From Quadrisphaera setariae (GTDB lineage: Bacteria; Actinomycetota; Actinomycetes; Actinomycetales; Quadrisphaeraceae): DNA of 64,000 nt. Of the stretch, positions 56,423-64,000 are shown in pieces (the stretch's first letter is position 1; each line of letters begins with the position of its first letter). The stretch spans positions 248,001 to 312,000 of the forward strand of contig NZ_VKAC01000007.1 in the NCBI RefSeq assembly GCF_008041935.1, read 5' to 3'. Position numbers and translations under genes: made by a program. The notes beneath the pieces were generated by a model that searched no databases, was not told the DNA's origin, and worked only from the letters and a program-made list of their open reading frames with translations.

Positions 56423-58092
<1,670 letters not shown>

Positions 58093-58212
58093 CGGCTTAC
58101 CTCCTGCGAGAGCGCGGCCCGTGTCGGGCCGGGGGACTCCGGGCGGCGCCGTCCTCCGGCCGCCGCGTGCCCCCGGTCGCGGGGGCGCTGCAGAGAAAGG
58201 TGCCGACACGGC

Positions 58213-58250
58213 GTCAACCGCGCGTTCCCCCGGTGTTACTGAGCCGTGTC
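58213..58250 (-). promoter_or_regulatory. Probable GlnR-like binding region upstream of amtB
   Basis: On the minus strand GACAC-n6-GTAAC-n6-GGAAC-n6-TTGAC are spaced exactly 11 bp apart. The inner GTAAC-n6-GGAAC differs from the GlnR consensus gTnAC-n6-GaAAC by one base, and the flanking boxes also by one. It is about 120-160 bp ahead of the amtB ATG. TTGAC might alternatively be a -35 box. Confidence 0.55.
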
Positions 58251-58355
58251 ATCGGACCCGCGCGTGTGAACACTGCGTTTCGCGGTCCCCCGCGCGGGTC
58301 TGCCGGGGCTGTGAGGCGGCCTGGTGGGCGCTGCGGGCCCGCTGACGTCGGTGCG

Positions 58356-59570
58356 TCAGCCGACGATCGCGTCGACGAACGCCTCGGGGTCGAACGGGGC
58401 CAGGTCGTCCGGTCCCTCCCCCAGCCCCACCAGCTTCACGGGCACGCCCAGCTCGCGCTGCACGGCCACGACGATGCCGCCCTTGGCGGTGCCGTCGAGC
58501 TTGGTGAGCACGATGCCGGTGACGTCGACCACCTGCGAGAACACCGCGGCCTGCTTGAGGCCGTTCTGGCCCGTGGTCGCGTCGAGCACCAGGAGCACCT
58601 CGCTGACGGGCGTGCTGCGCTCGATGACGCGCTTGACCTTGCCCAGCTCGTCCATGAGGCCGGCCTTGTTCTGCAGGCGGCCCGCGGTGTCGATGAGCAC
58701 GACGTCGGCCTCGGCCTCGGTGCCGGTCTTGACCGCCTCGAAGGCCACCGACGCCGGGTCGGCGCCGTCGCGGTCGGACCGGACGGTCGGCACGCCCACG
58801 CGCTCGCCCCAGGTGGCCAGCTGGTCGGCGGCGGCGGCGCGGAAGGTGTCCGCCGCGCCCAGCACGACGTCCTTGTCCTCCGCGACGAGCACGCGGGCGA
58901 GCTTGCCGACCGTGGTCGTCTTCCCGGTGCCGTTCACCCCGACCACCATGACGACGGCGGGGTGCCCGGGCGGGTCCGCCGGGCGCGAGGTGCTCAGCGA
59001 CCGGTCCATGCTCGGGTCGACCACCGCGAGGAGCTCCTCGCGCAGCATGGCCCGCACGCGCTGCGGGTCGCGCTCCCCCAGGGTGCGCACGCGCACGCGC
59101 AGCCTGTCGACCAGCTCGGTGGCCGGGCCCACGCCGAGGTCGGCCATGAGGAGGGTGTCCTCGACCTCCTCCCACGTGGCCTCGTCGATGGTGTCGCGGC
59201 TGAGCAGCGCCAGCAGGCCGCGGCCGAGCGCGGTGTTGGAGCGGGCGAGGCGCTCCCGCAGGCGCACCAGGCGGCCAGCGGCCGGCTCCGGGCGGTCCAG
59301 CGCCGGCGCGGCCGGCTCCTCGGGCAGCTGGAGGTCGGGCGCGGGGAGGGTGTCGATGGTGCGGGTGGCGCTGTCGCGCGGGACCTCCGCGTCGTCGCCG
59401 ACGCCGGGCAGGTGCCCCTCGGCCCCGTCCGCGCCGCGGTCCTGGCCGGGTCGGCCCCCGAGGGTGCGGCTGGCGGCGTCACGGCCGCGGCGCACCAGGC
59501 CGACCACGAGCCCTGCGCCGAGCAGGGCCACGAGGACGACGGCGCCGATGATGAGGTCGAGCGTCTCCAC
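58356..59570 (-). CDS. ftsY: SRP receptor FtsY
   Basis: A 404-residue GTPase that receives SRP at the membrane. An N-terminal membrane segment (LDLIIGAVVLVALLGAGLVV) is typical of actinobacteria, followed by an acidic linker. The NG domain shows LVRLRERLARSNTALGRGLL, VVMVVGVNGTGKTTTVGKLA, LIDTAGRLQNKAGLMDELG and GIVLTKLDGTAKGGIVVAVQ. The ATG at 59570 is 31 bp after smc. Confidence 0.96.
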   Translation of the reverse strand: METLDLIIGAVVLVALLGAGLVVGLVRRGRDAASRTLGGRPGQDRGADGAEGHLPGVGDDAEVPRDSATRTIDTLPAPDLQLPEEPAAPALDRPEPAAGRLVRLRERLARSNTALGRGLLALLSRDTIDEATWEEVEDTLLMADLGVGPATELVDRLRVRVRTLGERDPQRVRAMLREELLAVVDPSMDRSLSTSRPADPPGHPAVVMVVGVNGTGKTTTVGKLARVLVAEDKDVVLGAADTFRAAAADQLATWGERVGVPTVRSDRDGADPASVAFEAVKTGTEAEADVVLIDTAGRLQNKAGLMDELGKVKRVIERSTPVSEVLLVLDATTGQNGLKQAAVFSQVVDVTGIVLTKLDGTAKGGIVVAVQRELGVPVKLVGLGEGPDDLAPFDPEAFVDAIVG

Positions 59571-59601
59571 GCCCCCAGCCTCCCAGACCTGCGCCGTCCG
59601 A

Positions 59602-62600
59602 TCAGGACGAGGTGCTGGCCCGCTCCCGCAGCCGCTGCGACACCACCGCGGTGACGCCGTCGGAGCGCATCGTCACCCCGTACAGGGCGTCCGCGATCTC
59701 CATCGTGCGCTCCTGGTGGGTGATGACGATGAGCTGGCTCGAGGCCCGCAGCTCCTCCAGCACCGCCAGCAGCCGCCGCAGGTTGGCGTCGTCCAGGGCC
59801 GCCTCGACCTCGTCGAGCACGTAGAACGGGCTCGGGCGGGCGGTGAAGATGGCCACCAGCAGCGCCACCGCGGTCAGCGAGCGCTCCCCGCCCGACAGCA
59901 GGCTCAGCCGCTTGACGCGCTTGCCCGCCGGGCGCGCCTCCACCTCCACACCGGTGGTGAGCAGGTCGGAGGGGTCGGTGAGCACCAGGCGGCCCTCGCC
60001 CCCGGGGAACAGCCGGGGGAAGACGCGGTCGAACGCGGCGGCGGTGTCGGCGAACGCCTCGGCGAAGGCCTGCTGCACGCGCTCGTCGACGGTCCGCACG
60101 ATCTCCAGCAGGTCGGCGCGCGTGGTGCGCAGGTCCTCCAGCTGGGAGGTGAGGAACGCCGAGCGCTCCTCCAGCGCCGCGTACTCCTCCAGCGCGAGGG
60201 GGTTGACCCGCCCCAGGCGCGCCAGCGCCTTCTCCGCCTTCGCCAGCCGAGCCTCCTCGGCCGCCCGGTCGAAGCCGTCGCCGGGGGCGTGCTCGGCGAG
60301 CAGCGCCTCCACGTCGAGCCCCAGCTCGTCGGCAGCCCGCGCGCGCAGCGCGTCGAGCACCGCGCGCTGCTCCACCCGCGCCACCTCCTCGCGGTGGGCG
60401 GCGTCGGTGAGCGCCGCGAGGTCAGCTGCGAGCTCCTCCACGGCGGCGCGTCCCTCTCGGACCGCGGCGGCGGCGGCCTCCCTCTGCCCTGCGGCCTCCT
60501 CGCGGGTGCGCCCGGCGTGCTCGAGCACCCGCTCGAGCACCTCCAGCGACGCCTGGGCCCCGGCGGCCACCGCGGCGGCCACGGCCTGCCCCGCGCGGTG
60601 GCGGCGGGCCTGCTCGGCGGCGCGCTCGCGGGCGGCGCGCTCCTGGCGCGCGGCCCGGGCGAGGCCCTCGGCGCGGCCGCTGCTGGCGCGCTCGCGCTCC
60701 TCGGCGGTGCGCAGCGCCAGCCGCGCCTCCACCTCCGCACCGCGGGCGGCGGTCGCGGCAGCGGCCAGCTCGCTGCTGGTCTCCGTGCTGCGCGCGGTCG
60801 CGTCCCCCTGCTCCCCCGAGGCCGTCGGGGTCGCTGCCTGCTGGTCCGCGGCCAGCTCCGCGGTCAGCGCGTCCGCCTTCTCCCTCGCGACGACGACGGC
60901 GGCGCGGGCGCGCTCGTGCTGCTGCGCGGCGCGCCCGGCGTCAGCGGCGGCGGCGCGGGCGGCGGCCGTGAGCTCGCCCGCGCGGCGGGCCTCGCGGGCA
61001 GCGGCGGCGTCACGGGCCGCCAGCTCGGCCAGGGCGGTGTCGCGCCGGTCGCGCGCGGCGGAGGCCAGCTCGGTGGCGGCGCGCAGCTCCGCCGCCGCGG
61101 CGGTGCTGGCGGCCCGGGCGTCCTCGAGGGCCTCGCGCGCGGCGTCGGCGGCGGCCTGGACGTGCACGCGGCTCGTGCCGGCGTCGCCCCCGCCGCGGGC
61201 CGACCCCGCGCGCAGCACGTCACCGGCCTCGGTCACCGCCACCAGGCCCGGGTGGGCGGCCACGAGGGCACGGGCCTGCGCCAGGCCGGGGACCGCGACG
61301 TGCGCCGCGAGCAGCTCGGCGACGGCCCGGCCCAGCTCGCCCTCAGCGCTGACGAGCGCGGCGACGGGACGTGCGCCGTCCACGCCCTCGAGCCCGTCCA
61401 GCAGGGCGCGGAGCTCGGCCGCGGAGGCTCCCGCCTCGGCGGCGCCGCCACCGGTCGCGGCGGCTCGGGCGGCCCGCCGGCTGCCGGCTGCCGGCGCCCG
61501 GTCGGCCGCGTGACGCGCACCGGGCAGCACCACGAGGTCGGCCCGGCCCGCTGCCTCGTGGCGCAGGAGCCGCAGGGCGTCCACGGCGGCGTCGAGCGAC
61601 TCCACCACCACGGCCTCGGCGAGGTCGCCCAGGGCCGCGGTGACGACGTCCTCCGAGCCCGGCTCCACGTGCAGCTGCCCGGCGACGGCCCCCAGCACGC
61701 CCGGCAGCCGGGCGCCCGCGGCCACGAGGGCCCCGGCGCCGTCGCGGCGGTCGGCCAGCCCCATCTCCAGGGCCTCCAGCCGGGCAGCGGCGCCGGCCCG
61801 GTCGCGCTCAGCGGCGCGCTCGGCGGCGCGCGCACCGGACAGCCGCTGCTCCGCGTCGGCCAGGGCCGCGGACGCCGCGGCTGCCGCCCCGTCGACGCCG
61901 TCGGCGCTGGCGCCGCCGGCCCGGTCGTCGTCCTGAGCGGCGAGGGGACCGGCGACCTGCGCGAGCGCAGCGGCGGCGTCCGCCTCGCGCCTGCGCGCCT
62001 CGTGGAGCTGCTGCTCGGCGCGAGCGGCCTCGGCGACAGCGGCCTCCAGCGCGCCCCGCGCGGCACCGGAGCGGGCCTCGAGGCGGGCGCGGCGCTCGCG
62101 GCGGTCGGCGGCGGCCCGGGCCGCCGCGGCCACGGCGCGCTCGTGAGCGCCCTGCTCGGCCTCCGCGGCCCGCGCTGCGCCCGCAGCGCGCTGGAGCCCC
62201 TCGCGCGCCGCGACCACCTGGGCCGCGAGCGCCTGCTCGGCCTCGCGGGCCCGCTGGGCTGCGGCCTCGAGCTCGTCAGGGTCACGGCCGGTGCTCGTGG
62301 CCGCGGCCTGCGCCGCCGCCCCCAGGGTGCGCTCGCGCTCGGCGGCGAGCGCGGCCGTGCCGCGCAGCCCCTCCCGCTGGGCGACCAGGGCGTGGCAGGC
62401 CTCCGCCGCGGGGGCCAGGCGGGCGGCGGCGGCGCGCTCGGCGGCCTCGGCCGCGGCCAGCGCGGCGCGCGCGGCGGCCAGGCGCTGCTCGAGCTCCTCG
62501 CGCAGCGCTGACGCCGCGGCCTCGTCGGCGAGGTCGGCCTCGAGAGCGGCCTGGGCGCGGGCGACGTCGTGGGCGAGCAGCGCCGAGCGCGCCTCGCGCA

Positions 62601-63282
62601 CCTCCGCCTGCACGGTCTGGGCGCGGCGCGCGGCGTCGGCCTGGCGGGCCAGGGGACCCAGCTGGCGGCGGACCTCGGCCGCCAGGTCGGTCAGGCGCAC
62701 GAGGCCGGCCTGCATGGCGTCGAGCTTGCGGAGCGCCTTCTCCTTGCGCTTGCGGTGCTTGAGCACGCCCGCGGCCTCCTCGATGAAGCCGCGGCGCTCC
62801 TCGGGGGTGGCGTGGAGCACGGCGTCGAGCTGGCCCTGCCCGACGATGACGTGCATCTCCCGGCCGATGCCGGTGTCCGACAGCAGCTCGGTGACGTCGA
62901 GCAGGCGGGCGGGCGTGCCGTTGATGGCGTACTCGCTGCCGCCGGCGCGGAACATCGTGCGGGTGATCGTCACCTCGGGCGCGGCGAAGGGCAGCGCCCC
63001 GTCGGCGTTGTCGATGGTGAGGGAGACCTCGGCGCGCCCCAGGGGCGGCCGGCCCGGGCTGGCGGGGGTGGCGGCCGTCCCGGCGAAGATGACGTCCTGC
63101 ATGGAGGCGCCGCGCAGCGACCTGGCGCCCTGCTCCCCCATGACCCAGGCGAGCGCGTCGACGACGTTGGACTTGCCCGACCCGTTGGGGCCGACGACGC
63201 ACGTGATGCCCGGCTCGAGGTGCAGCGTGGTCGCGGAGGCGAAGGACTTGAAGCCCTTCAGGCTCAGCGTCTTGAGGTGCAC
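59602..63282 (-). CDS. smc: Chromosome segregation protein SMC
   Basis: A 1226-residue coiled-coil ATPase that condenses and segregates the chromosome with ScpA and ScpB. The head has MHLKTLSLKGFKSFASATTL, Walker A CVVGPNGSGKSNVVDALAW and the arginine-rich GEQGARSLRGASMQDVIFAG. Two long alanine/arginine/glutamate coiled coils flank a hinge around residues 510-640 (LGDLAEAVVVESLDAAVDAL). The C-terminal head carries RLSLLSGGERSLTAVALLVA and FYVLDEVEAALDDANLRRLL. It is complete and starts with ATG 63282 or nearby GTG. Confidence 0.96.
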   Translation of the reverse strand: MHLKTLSLKGFKSFASATTLHLEPGITCVVGPNGSGKSNVVDALAWVMGEQGARSLRGASMQDVIFAGTAATPASPGRPPLGRAEVSLTIDNADGALPFAAPEVTITRTMFRAGGSEYAINGTPARLLDVTELLSDTGIGREMHVIVGQGQLDAVLHATPEERRGFIEEAAGVLKHRKRKEKALRKLDAMQAGLVRLTDLAAEVRRQLGPLARQADAARRAQTVQAEVREARSALLAHDVARAQAALEADLADEAAASALREELEQRLAAARAALAAAEAAERAAAARLAPAAEACHALVAQREGLRGTAALAAERERTLGAAAQAAATSTGRDPDELEAAAQRAREAEQALAAQVVAAREGLQRAAGAARAAEAEQGAHERAVAAAARAAADRRERRARLEARSGAARGALEAAVAEAARAEQQLHEARRREADAAAALAQVAGPLAAQDDDRAGGASADGVDGAAAAASAALADAEQRLSGARAAERAAERDRAGAAARLEALEMGLADRRDGAGALVAAGARLPGVLGAVAGQLHVEPGSEDVVTAALGDLAEAVVVESLDAAVDALRLLRHEAAGRADLVVLPGARHAADRAPAAGSRRAARAAATGGGAAEAGASAAELRALLDGLEGVDGARPVAALVSAEGELGRAVAELLAAHVAVPGLAQARALVAAHPGLVAVTEAGDVLRAGSARGGGDAGTSRVHVQAAADAAREALEDARAASTAAAAELRAATELASAARDRRDTALAELAARDAAAAREARRAGELTAAARAAAADAGRAAQQHERARAAVVVAREKADALTAELAADQQAATPTASGEQGDATARSTETSSELAAAATAARGAEVEARLALRTAEERERASSGRAEGLARAARQERAARERAAEQARRHRAGQAVAAAVAAGAQASLEVLERVLEHAGRTREEAAGQREAAAAAVREGRAAVEELAADLAALTDAAHREEVARVEQRAVLDALRARAADELGLDVEALLAEHAPGDGFDRAAEEARLAKAEKALARLGRVNPLALEEYAALEERSAFLTSQLEDLRTTRADLLEIVRTVDERVQQAFAEAFADTAAAFDRVFPRLFPGGEGRLVLTDPSDLLTTGVEVEARPAGKRVKRLSLLSGGERSLTAVALLVAIFTARPSPFYVLDEVEAALDDANLRRLLAVLEELRASSQLIVITHQERTMEIADALYGVTMRSDGVTAVVSQRLRERASTSS

Positions 63283-63499
63283 CCCCCGACGCTAGCGGGC
63301 GGGTCGGACACCCGAGGCGGCTTCGCGGCCCGCCGCAGGACCTGGCTCCCACCTGGGAGCGCTCCGAGCGGACTCCCAGTCACCTCGCAGGCCGCAGACC
63401 GCCCCCGGGGGTGGTGCTGACCGTTGCCCAGGAGCACGATCACGAGTGGCCCGGGAGGTTCCCGGACCGGTCGGAAGACCACCTCGGGAGGCGGGGACG

Positions 63500-63949
63500 A
63501 TGAGCTGGAGCCTGGACCGGCGCGCCGAGCAGGAGCACCCTGAGCTGCTGGACGTGCGCAACCGGGAGCACCTGTGGGTGACCGGGCGGACCCTCCACAG
63601 GATCCTCGACGGGCACCTGCCCGCCGACGAGCAGGTGCACGAGCTGCTCATGGGCGCCGTCGGCGACGCGCGCGCCGTGCTGGCCGTGACCGACCACCGG
63701 GCGGTCATCGCCGCCGAGCCCCGCGGGTCAGGGGCAGCGCACTGCACGGACCTGCCGCTGGACGAGGTCACCGAGGTCGAGTGGACCCGGCACGGCCCCA
63801 CGGGGTGCGTGGTGCTGCGGACCGGGGGCGCCTGCCACGTGCTCAAGCACGTGGAGCTCCGCCACGGGCCCGAGGTGACCGAGCGCCTGGCCGCGCGCGT
63901 GCGCGCCGCCCGGACCGGTGCGGCGGCCCCGCAGCCCGCGAGCGCCTGA
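63500..63949 (+). CDS. Small protein with PH-like (YokE/bPH) domain
   Basis: A 149-residue protein from an ATG at 63500 with ggaggcgggg upstream. DEQVHELLMGAVGDARAVLA, VTDHRAVIAAEPRGSG, DLPLDEVTEVEWTRHGPTGC and VVLRTGGACHVLKHVEL resemble the bacterial PH domain YokE-like fold. No signal or membrane segment is seen. It is divergent from smc and has no evident partner; function unknown. Confidence 0.7.
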   Translation: MSWSLDRRAEQEHPELLDVRNREHLWVTGRTLHRILDGHLPADEQVHELLMGAVGDARAVLAVTDHRAVIAAEPRGSGAAHCTDLPLDEVTEVEWTRHGPTGCVVLRTGGACHVLKHVELRHGPEVTERLAARVRAARTGAAAPQPASA

Positions 63950-63976
63950 CGGGAGGCCCCACCGGCCGCGCGGTCC

Positions 63977-64000
63977 TCAGGGCCTGCGGCCGGTGAGGCC
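63977..64000 (-). CDS. Possible C-terminus of a minus-strand gene
   Basis: A TGA on the minus strand (63977-63979) is preceded by codons reading GLTGRRP up to the window edge. This may be the tail of the next gene upstream of smc (mutM, rnc or acylphosphatase are usual there), but seven residues are too few to judge. Confidence 0.2.
   Translation of the reverse strand, partial: GLTGRRP

Noticed and set aside
58324-62511. Very long plus-strand open frame (about 1395 codons) opposite ftsY and smc
   Set aside because: It is the antisense shadow of GC-rich genes; its translation is low-complexity with no domain, while smc and ftsY on the minus strand are complete.
63283-63499. Possible small gene or RNA between smc and the PH-like gene
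   Set aside because: Only 217 bp with no conserved frame or structure; it is a divergent promoter region.

Overview
This is a GC-rich (roughly 75%) actinobacterial chromosome segment. GTG starts are common and coding density is high. The core order smc, ftsY, amtB-glnB-glnD, ffh, rpsP-khpA-rimM-trmD, rplS, lepB, rnhB, DUF2469, yraN, comM, dprA, xerC, whiG-type sigma, M23 peptidase, rpsB-tsf-pyrH-frr-cdsA-rlmN, then dxr-rseP-ispG-GNAT-proS, is the order I know from Streptomyces-like Actinomycetes, read here mainly on the minus strand. An F420-dependent oxidoreductase, an Lrp/aminotransferase cluster and a GH43 enzyme fit a free-living soil or plant-surface actinobacterium. The genus cannot be fixed from this window; a Kineosporiaceae-like organism is my guess.

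Layout. Bases 1-9100 hold proS (C-terminal tail off the edge), an AbiEi/DUF559 gene bracketed by two near-identical 77-bp hairpins, a uracil/xanthine permease, a DUF4081-type GNAT, and the MEP isoprenoid genes ispG and dxr around the site-2 protease rseP. Bases 9100-31500 are the accessory part: two class III aminotransferases, an APC permease and saccharopine-dehydrogenase-like enzyme with an Lrp regulator, a PurO-like IMP cyclohydrolase, an antigen-85-like membrane esterase, a FemX/FmhX remnant, an XRE repressor and membrane protein pair with a clear operator, a fused PabB-PabC protein, a secreted GH43 with a lysine-rich tail, a DivIVA-like protein, an ABC-F protein and an LLM flavin oxidoreductase. 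Bases 31500-48260 are the translation, lipid, secretion and DNA-uptake core. Bases 48440-51000 hold a three-gene polar amino acid ABC importer. Bases 51000-63300 hold an amidohydrolase, ffh, the nitrogen-sensing amtB-glnB-glnD set, ftsY and smc. The last 700 bases hold a small PH-like protein and perhaps the tail of one more gene.

How the genes work together. amtB, glnB and glnD form an ammonium uptake and PII signalling operon with a GlnR-like box in its 263-bp leader. ffh and ftsY are the two SRP GTPases, and lepB processes exported proteins. rpsB-tsf-pyrH-frr-cdsA-rlmN and rpsP-khpA-rimM-trmD-rplS link ribosome parts, rRNA/tRNA modification and lipid synthesis. comM, dprA and yraN are a DNA uptake/recombination group next to xerC. 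APC permease, saccharopine-type dehydrogenase, Lrp and aminotransferase suggest regulated breakdown of an amino acid or amine.

No tRNA, rRNA, CRISPR array, insertion sequence or prophage was seen. The most unusual signals are the hairpin-bracketed DUF559 cassette inside otherwise conserved synteny, 11-bp tandem repeats at three gene boundaries, two truncated genes (FemX-like and a small membrane protein), and a structured rpsB leader.
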